Below, one piece after another: positions 26,646-35,504 of a DNA stretch of 64,000 bases. The DNA comes from Nostoc sp. NMS8. Lineage in GTDB: Bacteria > Cyanobacteriota > Cyanobacteriia > Cyanobacteriales > Nostocaceae. The translations under genes and the position numbers were made by a program. A model generated the notes under the pieces. It saw only the letters and a program-made list of their open reading frames with translations. It had not been told where the DNA came from and made no database searches. The DNA lies in contig NZ_JABXKK010000096.1 of assembly GCF_017115045.1 (NCBI RefSeq), positions 1 through 64,000 of the forward strand, written 5' to 3'. Positions within the stretch are counted from its first letter, which is position 1. Every line of letters starts with the position of its first letter.

Positions 26646-27773
26646 ATGGTCAATCAGAATTTAACCGCTACAGAAATTGGATTCACTCACGAAGATTTCG
26701 CTGCTCTACTTGACAAATACGATTATCATTTTAGCCCTGGCGATGTTGTCCCAGGAACAGTTTTCAGTATAGAGCCGCGCGGCGCTCTGATTGACATTGG
26801 TGCTAAAACCGCAGCATATATACCTATACAAGAAATGTCTATTAACCGGGTGGATAGCCCGGAAGAAGTATTACAGTCAAACGAAACGCGGGAATTTTTC
26901 ATTCTTACTGATGAAAACGAAGATGGACAATTAACCCTTTCCATTCGCCGTATTGAGTATATGCGGGCTTGGGAGCGTGTGCGACAGTTGCAAGCAGAAG
27001 ATGCTACTGTACGTTCTGGCGTATTTGCAACCAATCGCGGCGGAGCATTGGTACGGATTGAGGGATTACGTGGCTTTATCCCAGGTTCCCACATTAGTAC
27101 CCGCAAACCTAAAGAAGAATTGGTCGGCGAGGATCTGCCGTTGAAATTCCTAGAGGTGGATGAAGAACGTAATCGCCTTGTTCTATCTCACCGTCGAGCG
27201 CTGGTTGAGCGTAAGATGAACCGCCTAGAAGTCGGCGAAGTAGTAATTGGTACTGTTCGTGGTATTAAGCCATACGGTGCTTTTATCGACATTGGCGGCG
27301 TCAGTGGTCTACTACATATTTCAGAGATTTCTCACGAACATATTGATACACCTCATAGCGTGTTCAATGTCAATGATGAAGTGAAAGTTATGATCATTGA
27401 CTTGGATGCAGAAAGGGGCCGGATTTCCCTATCTACCAAGCAACTAGAACCCGAACCCGGCGACATGATTAAGAACCGGGATTTGGTCTACGATAAGGCA
27501 GAAGAAATGGCTGCTAAGTATCGCGAACAGCTATTAGCCAAGCAGCAAGGTGCTACTGCTGCACCGGCTGCACCTGCGGAAGTTGTAGCAGACGAAGAGA
27601 TTCCACCAGCAGCAGAAATTGAACAAGAGATTCCACCAGCAGCAGAAATTGAACAAGAAAATTCAGTAGTTGCGGAAATTGAACAAGAAAATTCAGTAGT
27701 TGCGGAAATTGAAAAGGAAATTCCAGCAGCGACGGAAACTGAAGAGCAAATTCCAGCAGCTATTGAAGAGTAA
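26646..27773 (+). CDS. rps1: 30S ribosomal protein S1
   Basis: Binds mRNA on the small ribosomal subunit during initiation. Three S1 RNA-binding repeats are visible, as in cyanobacterial and plastid S1: GDVVPGTVFSIEPRGALIDIG (about 37-57), VRSGVFATNRGGALVRIEG (about 121), and GEVVIGTVRGIKPYGAFIDIG (about 197-217). The C-terminal ~70 residues are an acidic, repetitive extension (units like EIPPAAEIEQ) made by tandem 30-bp DNA repeats. It has its own long leader and a strong terminator, so it is probably monocistronic. Confidence 0.94.
   Translation: MVNQNLTATEIGFTHEDFAALLDKYDYHFSPGDVVPGTVFSIEPRGALIDIGAKTAAYIPIQEMSINRVDSPEEVLQSNETREFFILTDENEDGQLTLSIRRIEYMRAWERVRQLQAEDATVRSGVFATNRGGALVRIEGLRGFIPGSHISTRKPKEELVGEDLPLKFLEVDEERNRLVLSHRRALVERKMNRLEVGEVVIGTVRGIKPYGAFIDIGGVSGLLHISEISHEHIDTPHSVFNVNDEVKVMIIDLDAERGRISLSTKQLEPEPGDMIKNRDLVYDKAEEMAAKYREQLLAKQQGATAAPAAPAEVVADEEIPPAAEIEQEIPPAAEIEQENSVVAEIEQENSVVAEIEKEIPAATETEEQIPAAIEE
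27598..27771 (+). repeat. 30-bp tandem repeats in the S1 C-terminus
   Basis: Five 30-bp units and a final shorter one, in frame. Units 1 and 2 are identical, units 3 and 4 nearly identical (GAAAATTCAGTAGTTGCGGA core), and unit 5 diverged. They encode acidic decapeptides of the form E-I/N-P/S-x-x-A-E-I/T-E-Q/K. Confidence 0.85.
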
Positions 27774-27826
27774 TAGATTTTTTATAGTTTTACTTATTTT
27801 TAAGTAAGAGTATCAAATCATTTTAT

Positions 27827-27852
27827 AAAGAGGGTTTTCCCCTCTTTTTTTA
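27827..27852 (+). terminator. Rho-independent terminator of rps1
   Basis: AAAGAGGG (27827-27834) pairs with CCCTCTTT (27840-27847), closing a short TTTTC loop and followed by a T-run. It lies 54 bp after the rps1 stop and is the clearest intrinsic terminator in the window. Confidence 0.85.
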
Positions 27853-27904
27853 TGTGGAAAATCGGTAAAAATAAAGAATTAGCAGTAGTTAGAAGTTAAA
27901 TATT

Positions 27905-28639
27905 ATGGCAACCATTAAATGTAGAAATATCACTTTTGATAATATCCAGGCAATTTTGTTTGATAAAAACGGTACTCTAGAAGATTCAGAAACGTATTTG
28001 CGATCGCTCGCACAAAAGGCAGCAAGGTTAATAGATGCTCAAATCCCTGGAACTGGGGAACCCCTGTTAATGGCATTTGGCATCAATGGCAATCTTCTAG
28101 ATCCCGCAGGTTTAGTATCAGTAGCAAGCCGTCGTGAAACAGAAGTTGCGGCTGCGGCATATATTGCCGAAACTGGTAGAGGATGGTTTGAGTGCTTAAA
28201 AATAGCCCGTCAAGCTTTGGATGAAGCGGAAAAATACATTGGACAAACTCCTTCACCACTGTTTGTAGGTAGCTTAGACTTGTTGAAATATCTACAAGAA
28301 GGGGGTTTGAAACTTGGCATCCTCTCAGCTGCGACAACTGAAGAAGTACGTAATTTTGTAGCCAATCACCAGTTAAGCGATTATATCCAGTTAGAAATGG
28401 GCGTAGATGAAGGGCCGAGTAAACCAGATCCAGTGCTATTTTTGCAAGCTTGTCAAGGCTTGGGAGTCGAACCAGGCGCTACATTGATGGTGGGTGATTC
28501 AGTTGGTGATATGCAAATGGCGCGTAATGCTAAAGCCGCAGGTTGTATTGGTATCACTTGGGTAGGTAAGTCAGATAATGTCCGAGGTGCAGATGTAGTG
28601 ATTAATCAACTTGATGAAATCCAGATTTTAGAAGATTAA
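27905..28639 (+). CDS. HAD-superfamily hydrolase
   Basis: A 244-residue phosphatase-like protein with a C1-type helical cap. Motif I is LFDKNGTL (nucleophile Asp at about residue 19), motif II LSAATT (Ser replaced by adjacent SAAT), motif III the Lys in GPSKPDPVLF, and motif IV VGDSVGDMQMA. The residue two after the nucleophile is Asn instead of the usual Asp general acid, which may lower or alter phosphatase activity. It is probably cytoplasmic, substrate unknown. It follows rps1 after a terminator, so it likely has its own promoter. Confidence 0.85.
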   Translation: MATIKCRNITFDNIQAILFDKNGTLEDSETYLRSLAQKAARLIDAQIPGTGEPLLMAFGINGNLLDPAGLVSVASRRETEVAAAAYIAETGRGWFECLKIARQALDEAEKYIGQTPSPLFVGSLDLLKYLQEGGLKLGILSAATTEEVRNFVANHQLSDYIQLEMGVDEGPSKPDPVLFLQACQGLGVEPGATLMVGDSVGDMQMARNAKAAGCIGITWVGKSDNVRGADVVINQLDEIQILED

Positions 28640-29094
28640 TTTAACGTGAGTTCGACAAGTCTTATTTGACCTCTCCTCCAGCCCCTCTCCGATGCCCAGA
28701 GGGGAGCAAAAAGCTGAATTTTTCGTTACTCATACTTATATCATTGCGTACTCCTTTCCTACGGAACGCTACGCGAACGGAGAACCCGTAGGGTACGAAG
28801 TGTTCGCAGAGCGTCTCCAAGAGTGCAATCGCAAGTGTTTGGGATTGCTACGTTTCGCTACGCTACACTCGCAATGACAATGTATTTTTAATTTTGTATG
28901 ACTACTTATTGTCCATCACGATGCTTGCGACGAGCTGCGCCTACGCTCCAGTTTTTTACCCTTATCTTAATTTTATGGAAAATTTCTGATGCACAAAGTA
29001 ATAGCTTCTTGTTTGTTGGCATCATAAATCAGGGTTTTATGGTTGATCTCTGGACAAAATTACCAGTTTTTTAGTTAATTTGGATGATTCAAAT
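28640..29094. repeat. Intergenic region made of dispersed repeats
   Basis: Between convergent genes. It contains CTCTCC-rich sequence (28670-28705) and a GC-rich repeat at 28751-28820 (CCTACGGAACGCTACGCGAA and its partial inverse). The same family occurs at 45661-45770, 47687-47771, 56731-56858 and inside the FAD oxidoreductase gene at 63101-63169. The open frame through it is not a credible gene. Confidence 0.65.
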
Positions 29095-30198
29095 TTAGCT
29101 GTAAGTTCCTGCTCTCTCAGTTGTTATCGCAATAGGTTCTGACTCGATATCCTCTATTTTATTAAATTCTCCAGCCCGCCAGCTATCTGTTATATCCTTG
29201 ATAAAACTGGCAATGGGAATCGCAACTAACAAGCCCAAAACTCCTCCCAACTTTGCTCCTAGTAATAAAGAAATTACCACCCATACAGGATTTAAACCGG
29301 TCAAATTGCTGAGAATTCGAGGTGCAATAATATTAGAGTTAACTTGGTCGATCGCAACAGCGACACCTAAGACTTCCACCCCTAACCAAAAGTTTTGCAG
29401 CGCTACTAACAGACTTACTATGGTAATACCAACTCCCGTACCAAAGGGAAAAAGTGAAAACAAGCCAATACCGATGCCAAAAAGTAGAGCCAAGGGGACT
29501 TGCAGCGCTAAAAACGCCAGCGTAATTGTCACCCCTAACACAGCTCCTAATGTTGCTTGACCGATGAAGTAATTGTGGAAATCTTCTCGCAGTAATTCCC
29601 GCACTTTGAACCCAATGTTAGGGGGAAACCACTGAAAAATTCCGTCCCAAAGACGTTCACCGTTCAATATTAGGTAGATAGTCAGCACTACCGCCAACAG
29701 TACATTGAGGACAATACCAATGGTATCGACGGCAAAACCCAGAATTCTACCAGTGAAGGACTGAAGTTGGTTAGATAATCGTTCCAGAACTTGGGTAAAT
29801 AAACCACTTAAATTAATCGGAAGTTGCTGTTGACTTAACGCCCAATCTTGGAAAGCTTGTAGCTGCTGAGTACCAGAATCAATCCAACTGGGTAAAATAT
29901 TAGCCAGTTCAACGAGCTGTTGAATAATCAGGGGAACCAAGGTGATGCCTAAAGCTACTAAAATCACCAGAGTCAAAAGCAACACTCCCCCGATCGCTAA
30001 GTTGCGTTTTACCCCTTGTTCCTGAAGAAACTGGATTGGATAATTCAAGACAAAAGCCAGTAGGATGGCGGCGGCAATAATGCTAACTAAGGGTTGAAAA
30101 TACTGTATAACCTGGATCAATAGCCAGCCGTTGAGAATGGCAATAGGAAATGCCAATCCGATAGTTAACCATCGCGGCAGTTTGTTTGCTGATTGCAT
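29095..30198 (-). CDS. AI-2E family transporter (TqsA/PerM-like permease)
   Basis: A 367-residue inner-membrane protein of the AI-2 exporter superfamily, with about eight spans. Typical blocks are PLVSIIAAAILLAFVLNYPI near the N-terminus and the paired C-terminal helices around GAVLGVTITLAFLALQVPLA and NIIAPRILSNLTGLNPVWV. Family members export autoinducer-2, act as Na+/H+ antiporters or are uncharacterised; no substrate is claimed. The frame continues upstream to 30309 through purine-rich repeat sequence, so the ATG at 30198 (MQSANKLPRW) is taken as the start. Confidence 0.88.
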   Translation of the reverse strand: MQSANKLPRWLTIGLAFPIAILNGWLLIQVIQYFQPLVSIIAAAILLAFVLNYPIQFLQEQGVKRNLAIGGVLLLTLVILVALGITLVPLIIQQLVELANILPSWIDSGTQQLQAFQDWALSQQQLPINLSGLFTQVLERLSNQLQSFTGRILGFAVDTIGIVLNVLLAVVLTIYLILNGERLWDGIFQWFPPNIGFKVRELLREDFHNYFIGQATLGAVLGVTITLAFLALQVPLALLFGIGIGLFSLFPFGTGVGITIVSLLVALQNFWLGVEVLGVAVAIDQVNSNIIAPRILSNLTGLNPVWVVISLLLGAKLGGVLGLLVAIPIASFIKDITDSWRAGEFNKIEDIESEPIAITTERAGTYS

Positions 30199-30235
30199 TA
30201 GTGATGACCCTATAAGAGTTCTAACTTTATTGTGG

Positions 30236-30430
30236 CTTGGGAGTTTGGGGAGTGGGGAGCAGGGGGCAAGGGAGAAGAATTTTCCCCTCTGCCTCTTTTC
30301 AATCCCCAATGCCCCTCAAGAGTGCTGAATAATGAGTCCTGAGTGGGGAAGAAGCAAGGAAGCAGGGAGAAGAATTTTCCCCTCCGCTCCCCGCACCCTA
30401 CCCCTCTGCATCTTTACCAATGCCCCATGC
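30236..30430. repeat. Purine/pyrimidine-rich dispersed repeat, two blocks
   Basis: GGGGAGCAGGGGGCAAGGGAG and CCTCTGCCTCTTTTCAATCCC, then a second GGAAGCAGGGAGAAG / CCCTCCGCTCCCCGCACC block. Same family as 22503-22620. It lies upstream of the AI-2E gene and downstream of the Nudix gene. Confidence 0.65.
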
Positions 30431-30435
30431 TCAAA

Positions 30436-30870
30436 TTATGTTGGATTTTTCTCAATAAAATCCAACATAATTTTCTGATGCATTGCCCCTAAAGGTCGGA
30501 TTTCGCCAGCATTTTGTGAATAACAGTTACCTTGACGGATATCTTCTGGGGTAAACAACGCCATATCCCAACCCTCGTTAAGAACCAGTTGATTTAATTC
30601 CACCAAGAGCGGTGCATGAAAGACATGACGGACAACTCTTTCGTTGGGATAACAGCCAAATTCAACAAAGGGTGGTAAATCATAGCCTATTTCTTCTAAT
30701 ATTTCTCGTTTTACTGCTACATCCGGCGTTTCACCAGGTTCAATGTGTCCGCCAAACAGCGCCCAGTAACCAGGATAGAGAATACCGGGGATATTATCGC
30801 GTAGCTGCATAAGAAACTTGTTTTTTTGATAGAGAATTGCGATCGCTACGTGTACCTGTTGATTGTTCAT
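30436..30870 (-). CDS. Nudix hydrolase
   Basis: Hydrolyses a nucleoside diphosphate linked to another moiety. The 144-residue protein has a perfect Nudix box, GHIEPGETPDVAVKREILEE followed by IGY, matching Gx5Ex7REUxEExGU. The segment before it (PGYWALFGGHI) is typical of MutT-like or ADP-ribose pyrophosphatase-like members. The substrate cannot be fixed from sequence. It is in the same orientation as, and 21 bp downstream of, a lipoprotein gene, so they may be co-transcribed. Confidence 0.9.
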   Translation of the reverse strand: MNNQQVHVAIAILYQKNKFLMQLRDNIPGILYPGYWALFGGHIEPGETPDVAVKREILEEIGYDLPPFVEFGCYPNERVVRHVFHAPLLVELNQLVLNEGWDMALFTPEDIRQGNCYSQNAGEIRPLGAMHQKIMLDFIEKNPT

Positions 30871-30891
30871 ATATTTATTTTTAATTGTTGA

Positions 30892-31308
30892 TTATTCTTC
30901 TTCTAAGTAAACTTCCCCCAATTCTTTGCCAGCTAAGGGAATACTTCGGTAGCGAACTTTACCCTTAATTACCACTTGTGAACCCTCACCCAGATTCTTT
31001 TGATTGGTGACAACCCAAATTTTGCCGGTTGAGTCATTAATTTTATAAGCCCACTGTTTGATCAGAGGAGCTTGCTTTTCTACCTGACCTTGGATGTAAA
31101 CTATAGCCTGATTGTCTTGTTTCAGTTTAATTTCTCCAATTGGAGTGACATTTGTCCCAAATTTTAAGCCAGTCTTACTTAAGCTAGGTGATGTCAAGTT
31201 ACCACAACTACAAAGACCCGCTACGAGGAAAAAAGTCAATCCCAGGCGGTAAGGAAAAATACTGTGCCCGCACAAGAACGAAAGGGGAAAATTTCTCGTT
31301 TTTTGCAT
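30892..31308 (-). CDS. Probable lipoprotein with OB-fold-like domain
   Basis: The open frame begins at 31416, but the first ~30 codons are repeat-derived. The ATG at 31308 gives a plausible lipoprotein signal (MQKTRNF, then LGLTFFLVAGLCSC with lipobox Cys), and the ATG at 31338 is an alternative. The mature part of about 105 residues is beta-rich with an OB-fold-like pattern (QAIVYIQGQVEKQAP, then GKIWVVTNQKNLGEGSQVVI, then GKVRY). Such folds bind nucleic acid or ligands, but the function here is unknown. It probably faces the periplasm, anchored in a membrane. Confidence 0.6.
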   Translation of the reverse strand: MQKTRNFPLSFLCGHSIFPYRLGLTFFLVAGLCSCGNLTSPSLSKTGLKFGTNVTPIGEIKLKQDNQAIVYIQGQVEKQAPLIKQWAYKINDSTGKIWVVTNQKNLGEGSQVVIKGKVRYRSIPLAGKELGEVYLEEE

Positions 31309-31602
31309 GAAAGCCACCGATTTATTTATTTTGGGCATTGTGAAAAGGCAAAGGGGCAGGGAGCAGAGGCAATGTAATTTTCTTCTTATTCTCCCCCTTG
31401 CCCCCTGCCTCTTCACCCCACTCCCTAATTCTTTATTCTTCAGATGATGCCGTTAATCTGAGAAAATAAATATTATGAATTTACTGTGAGAGAAACGCTA
31501 CGACATTAAACAGCAACACAATAATAGTCAAAAGTTAAGATGCAATAATCAATATTTTTACTTTGGACTTTGGACAACAAGCGAATATAGCTGGGAATTT
31601 TT

Positions 31603-32490
31603 ATGGAAACAAAAACTGCCAAACTCCTTGATGGTAAAACAATAGCTGCAAAAATTCAGCAAGAACTTTCTGTCGCCATTACAGAATTACAACCAAAAAT
31701 TGGACGACCTCCTGGTTTAGCAGTGTTGATGGTTGGTGACAACCCAGCGTCAGCCGCTTATGTACGCAATAAAGAAAAAGCCTGCGCTAAAGTTGGGATC
31801 GCTTCTTTTGGTAAGCATTTTCCTGCCCAAACTACCCTTGGGGAGTTAGAAGAGGTCATTGCTACACTCAACCACGATGAACGGGTGGATGGCATTCTTG
31901 TACAGTTGCCCTTACCTAATCACTTGGATGCTGTGACTCTGCTGCATCAAATTGATCCCGATAAAGATGCTGATGGACTGCACCCAGTTAATTTGGGGCG
32001 ATTAGTACGGGGAGAAACGGGTTTACGTAGCTGTACTCCGGCTGGTGTAATGCGGCTTTTAGAAGCTTATGAGATTCCTTTGCAGGGAAAACAGGCAGTA
32101 GTGGTGGGACGGAGTATTTTGGTGGGTAAACCTATGGCGCTGATGTTATTAGAAGCTGATGCCACAGTTACGATCGCTCACTCGCGATCGCACGATCTCA
32201 AAACCATCACCCAAAATGCTGATATTCTAATTGCAGCAGTAGGTCGTCCCGGACTAATCTCTGCTGACATGGTGAAACCGGGCGCAGTTGTGGTAGATGT
32301 GGGGATGAATCGCGTCACCGACGCTAATGGCAAAAGTCGCCTCATTGGCGATGTTGATTTTGAATCAACCGCTGATGTAGCAGGATTTATCACTCCTGTT
32401 CCTGGCGGTGTTGGTCCAATGACTGTTGCCATATTGTTGGAAAATACATTTGCTAGCTATGTCAGAACGGCAAAAGAAGAAAGAAAGTGA
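31603..32490 (+). CDS. folD: Methylenetetrahydrofolate dehydrogenase/cyclohydrolase
   Basis: Interconverts 5,10-methylene-THF and 10-formyl-THF, supplying one-carbon units for purines and formyl-Met. Length 295 is normal. Visible are the catalytic YVRNKEKAC block (Lys about 58), VQLPLPNHLD, DADGLHPVNLG, the NADP-binding VVGRSILVGKPMA, and the signature PGGVGPMTVAILLENT. It precedes crtE on the same strand, but a terminator-like repeat lies between them. Confidence 0.97.
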   Translation: METKTAKLLDGKTIAAKIQQELSVAITELQPKIGRPPGLAVLMVGDNPASAAYVRNKEKACAKVGIASFGKHFPAQTTLGELEEVIATLNHDERVDGILVQLPLPNHLDAVTLLHQIDPDKDADGLHPVNLGRLVRGETGLRSCTPAGVMRLLEAYEIPLQGKQAVVVGRSILVGKPMALMLLEADATVTIAHSRSHDLKTITQNADILIAAVGRPGLISADMVKPGAVVVDVGMNRVTDANGKSRLIGDVDFESTADVAGFITPVPGGVGPMTVAILLENTFASYVRTAKEERK

Positions 32491-32557
32491 AGAGTTAAAA
32501 GTGATGAATTAAAAGTTAAGAGTTATTAACTCCTAACTCCTAACTCTTCATTTTTTT
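32489..32557 (+). terminator. Inverted repeat and T-run after folD
   Basis: GAAGAGTTA (32489-32497) pairs with TAACTCTTC (32541-32549). An inner GAGTTA/TAACTC pair strengthens the stem, and it is followed by a run of seven Ts. It overlaps the folD stop. Built from the TAGGAGT-type dispersed repeat also seen at 9490-9538. Confidence 0.6.
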
Positions 32558-32623
32558 CAGCCCCACAGCACCTTAAAATTGTGACGTATAAGACAAAAAT
32601 CCCAAAATGTCAGGAATTAAAGC

Positions 32624-33556
32624 ATGGTAGCAACTGATAACGTTCAAAAAACACCACCAGAGGAAACCACATTTAACTTAACAGCCTATCTCAAAGAGCG
32701 GCAAAAGCTTTGTGATAATGCTTTGGATCGGTCTATCCCAGTCATTTATCCAGAAAAGATTTATGAGGCGATGCGCTACTCGTTATTAGCTGGAGGTAAG
32801 CGTGTACGTCCCATTCTTTGTCTTGCTACCTGTGAAATGATGGGTGGAACCATAGAGATGGCTATGCCGACGGCCTGTGCTGTGGAGATGATCCATACAA
32901 TGTCGTTGATTCATGATGACCTCCCAGCGATGGATAATGACGATTACCGTCGTGGGAAGCTGACGAATCATAAAGTCTATGGCGAAGATGTCGCAATTTT
33001 GGCTGGGGATGGCTTGTTGGCTCTCGCTTTTGAATTTGTTGCCCTTCAAACCCCCCAAAGTGTTCCCAGAGAGCTAGTCTTACAAGTAGTTGTCCGTCTT
33101 GGTCGGGCGCTGGGGGCAGCTGGTTTGGTCGGCGGTCAAGTTGTCGATTTAGAGTCGGAAGGGAAATCTGACATTTCTCTAGAAACACTAAATTTTATTC
33201 ATAAACACAAAACAGCAGCGCTTTTAGAAGCTTCTGTAGTTTGTGGTGGGATTATAACTGAGGCATCACCCGAAGATGTGCAACGACTGACCCGTTATGC
33301 TCAAAATATTGGGCTAGCATTCCAAATCATCGATGATATTCTGGATATCACTTCTACCCAAGAGCAATTAGGTAAAACAGCTGGTAAAGACCAAAAAGCT
33401 AAGAAAGTGACCTATCCCAGCCTTTGGGGGCTTGAGGAATCGCGCTTAAAAGCCCAAGAGCTAGTTAAAGCAGCTTGTGTGGAATTGGAACCGTTTGGAG
33501 ACAGAGCCAAACCACTCCAAGCGATCGCTCATTTTATTACCAGCCGTAATAACTAG
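32624..33556 (+). CDS. crtE: Geranylgeranyl diphosphate synthase
   Basis: An all-trans isoprenyl diphosphate synthase that makes C20 diphosphate for carotenoids, chlorophyll phytol and quinone tails. The first Asp-rich motif is LIHDDLPAMDND (about residues 95-101) and the second is IIDDILD (about 237). GGKRVRPIL and GLVGGQVVDLE are standard family blocks. Its 310 residues and its cyanobacterial context beside folD support GGPP rather than farnesyl product, but chain length is inferred. Confidence 0.93.
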   Translation: MVATDNVQKTPPEETTFNLTAYLKERQKLCDNALDRSIPVIYPEKIYEAMRYSLLAGGKRVRPILCLATCEMMGGTIEMAMPTACAVEMIHTMSLIHDDLPAMDNDDYRRGKLTNHKVYGEDVAILAGDGLLALAFEFVALQTPQSVPRELVLQVVVRLGRALGAAGLVGGQVVDLESEGKSDISLETLNFIHKHKTAALLEASVVCGGIITEASPEDVQRLTRYAQNIGLAFQIIDDILDITSTQEQLGKTAGKDQKAKKVTYPSLWGLEESRLKAQELVKAACVELEPFGDRAKPLQAIAHFITSRNN

Positions 33557-33587
33557 TGACGTTTTGGGTAATTCGTAATTCCTATAC

Positions 33588-33655
33588 CACAAGCGTTTCA
33601 TTGATTGAAAATGGGTGGTTTATTGACGCTATGCTGTACGACACCGCCCAACGGA
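33588..33655 (+). repeat. Dispersed repeat (AAGCGTTTCATTGATT family), copy 1
   Basis: AAGCGTTTCATTGATT, then GAAAATGGGTGGTTTA and an ACGCTATGCTGTACG-like end. A second copy occurs at 37693-37748 and a partial inverted copy at 47643-47672. It lies between crtE and the PAP2 gene and is not coding. Confidence 0.65.
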
Positions 33656-33833
33656 ATTTAAAATTTACTCATTCAAAATTCAAAAAGCACATCCGAGTAA
33701 GCTTTTAGGTGATTTTGAAGAGTTAGTCTGTTTCCACCGCTATCTACTAGGTTAATTTGGGATTTTGGGTTGAATCTAAATGTTTCCTCAACCAACAACT
33801 GCTGCTAATATTTACTAACCTAACCAAAATACC

Positions 33834-34289
33834 ATGCAGGACATAGGCAACATTTTAGACAACCGCGTGCTGCTGGTTGCTCTGGTAGCTTGTTTAATTG
33901 CTCAAGCATTAAAGCTCGTAATCGAAATAATCAAAAATCGCAAACTGAATATACGTGTTTTGGTAACAACCGGAGGTATGCCTAGTGCCCATTCGGCTCT
34001 AGTTACGGCTCTAGCTGCTGGTGTCGGGCAAACGCTGGGTTGGGCATCTCCTGATTTTGCCGTTGCCATGATTTTTGCCATTATTGTCATGTATGATGCA
34101 GCCGGAGTTCGCCAAGCGGCTGGCAAACAAGCTCGTATTCTCAATCAAATGATTGATGAATTATTTCATGAAAAACCAGACTTTAGCCAAGACCGTCTCA
34201 AAGAATTGCTCGGACATACACCAGTTCAGGTAATCGCTGGAGCGGCTTTGGGTATAACGATATATTGGTTAGCGAGGTCTGCTTATTAG
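33834..34289 (+). CDS. Divergent PAP2 family protein (DUF212)
   Basis: A 151-residue membrane protein. The signature TTGGMPSAHSALVTALA (about residues 43-59) is the phosphatase-like motif of the divergent PAP2 group, followed by VMYDAAGVRQAAGKQA and a C-terminal membrane span. Plant and cyanobacterial members are annotated as acid phosphatase/vanadium-dependent haloperoxidase-like, with no proven substrate. Its position after crtE suggests a possible link to isoprenoid diphosphates, which is inference. Confidence 0.85.
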   Translation: MQDIGNILDNRVLLVALVACLIAQALKLVIEIIKNRKLNIRVLVTTGGMPSAHSALVTALAAGVGQTLGWASPDFAVAMIFAIIVMYDAAGVRQAAGKQARILNQMIDELFHEKPDFSQDRLKELLGHTPVQVIAGAALGITIYWLARSAY

Positions 34290-34339
34290 TCAATAGTCTA
34301 CAGTTTATTAGCCAATGACCAATGACTAATGACCAATGA

Positions 34340-35005
34340 CTACAACCGCACAGTTGAGCGCAGCAGAATCACCTTACGACTATCTACGATGCTGGCAACA
34401 AAACCGCCATTGTTAAGCTTCTGCAATGTGTTGTAAGCTTCACTTTGGTTAGTAGTGTAAACTGCCAACAAGTAAGGGCGTTGTCCATAAGAAACAAAGC
34501 CGACGTTACCTCCAACTGCTTGCTGCACACTATTTACGAGTTCTGGGCGGTTGTAATAATCTACCAACACTGCATAACCCTCTCCTAAAGCTTGAGGATT
34601 ATAGCCAACTGTCTGCTGAGGTGGCTGTAGCTGTCGCTGTGCCTGTGGTTGTACCGCCTGCACATCTGGTGTTGTTGGTCGAGTGGTAATTATGGCAGAC
34701 AAGCCAACAATATTACTGACATATCTTGCCCAACGATTAGCATCATCGATTTTGTTAAAGCCACCTACTCGCGTCACAGTTTCGTTGAGATATTTGCAGG
34801 TAATAGTTTTAAGTTCAGGTGGTAAGGCACTACGTAACTGCTTTTGATTATTCGCTGTGGGACTGACTACTAATAAAAGATACTCACCTGCATTTGGTGG
34901 TTGACAAAGGGGAATGGTTTGTTGGGCAAAGACAGAACTCGTGCCACCAATCAACCCTGCAATTGCTAATCCTAAAACACTTGGTAAAGTCTGAAATCTA
35001 TGCAC
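34340..35005 (-). CDS. Exported protein with two SPOR-like repeats
   Basis: A signal peptide (MHRFQTLPSVLGLAIAGLIG, with SSVFA before cleavage) precedes a 197-residue mature part. Two similar modules of about 75 residues are joined by a Gln/Pro linker (about 115-135). Each has a YLLLVVSP / YAVLVDYY strand and an ANRWARYVSN / EAYNTLQKLN helix with a following strand, resembling SPOR-type peptidoglycan-binding folds. The ligand is unknown. The protein likely acts in the periplasm. It is convergent with the PAP2 gene. Confidence 0.65.
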   Translation of the reverse strand: MHRFQTLPSVLGLAIAGLIGGTSSVFAQQTIPLCQPPNAGEYLLLVVSPTANNQKQLRSALPPELKTITCKYLNETVTRVGGFNKIDDANRWARYVSNIVGLSAIITTRPTTPDVQAVQPQAQRQLQPPQQTVGYNPQALGEGYAVLVDYYNRPELVNSVQQAVGGNVGFVSYGQRPYLLAVYTTNQSEAYNTLQKLNNGGFVASIVDSRKVILLRSTVRL

Positions 35006-35504
35006 AAAAGTTAGATTATGTAAATTAAGGTGTCTTAGAAGATTTTATAAAAATATATTTTGTTCCCCCAAAATAATATAGCACTTGTCTCTACATAGTG
35101 ATTGATTGGCGATCGCCTTTAGAAAAACTTTTGCTGCTGGGGAATTGGTGCGGTTGTTGGTATTTTTGGTGAGGGCATCGCGTTGCCACTATGATGAGGA
35201 GTTTGCTTCTTGAAACGATCTGCGATCGCTTCGTTGGAAAAACTACTGTTTTCAGATAGAATTACCGTAGTTTAATTTTACTACCCTAGCGAAAAAAGTT
35301 TTTATAGCTAGGTAGTCTCGATATTTTCCATAGGTTAGCAATAACCCATTGTCCAGAGACAGCGATCGCGAGCTTTTAGCAGCCCTGTTCGTCAGAGATG
35401 CTTAAGCAATGCAAATTTGTAGCATTTAAATGGGTATTGCAGATTGGTATTGGAAAAATTTTTACCAGTCCCCAGTCCCCAGCCCCTTTTCAGGAGAATT
35501 AATC
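35006..35504. other. Divergent intergenic region, no gene supported
   Basis: About 500 bp between the SPOR-like gene and the LLM oxidoreductase gene. It contains several GCGATCGC-type sites, and a CCCCAGTCCCCAGCCCC repeat immediately before the AGGAGAA that serves the downstream start. Both promoters should be here, but no named operator is recognised. Confidence 0.4.

Noticed and set aside
28692..28877. 61-residue open frame
   Set aside because: It consists of the GC-rich dispersed repeat and its inverse, with no independent coding evidence.
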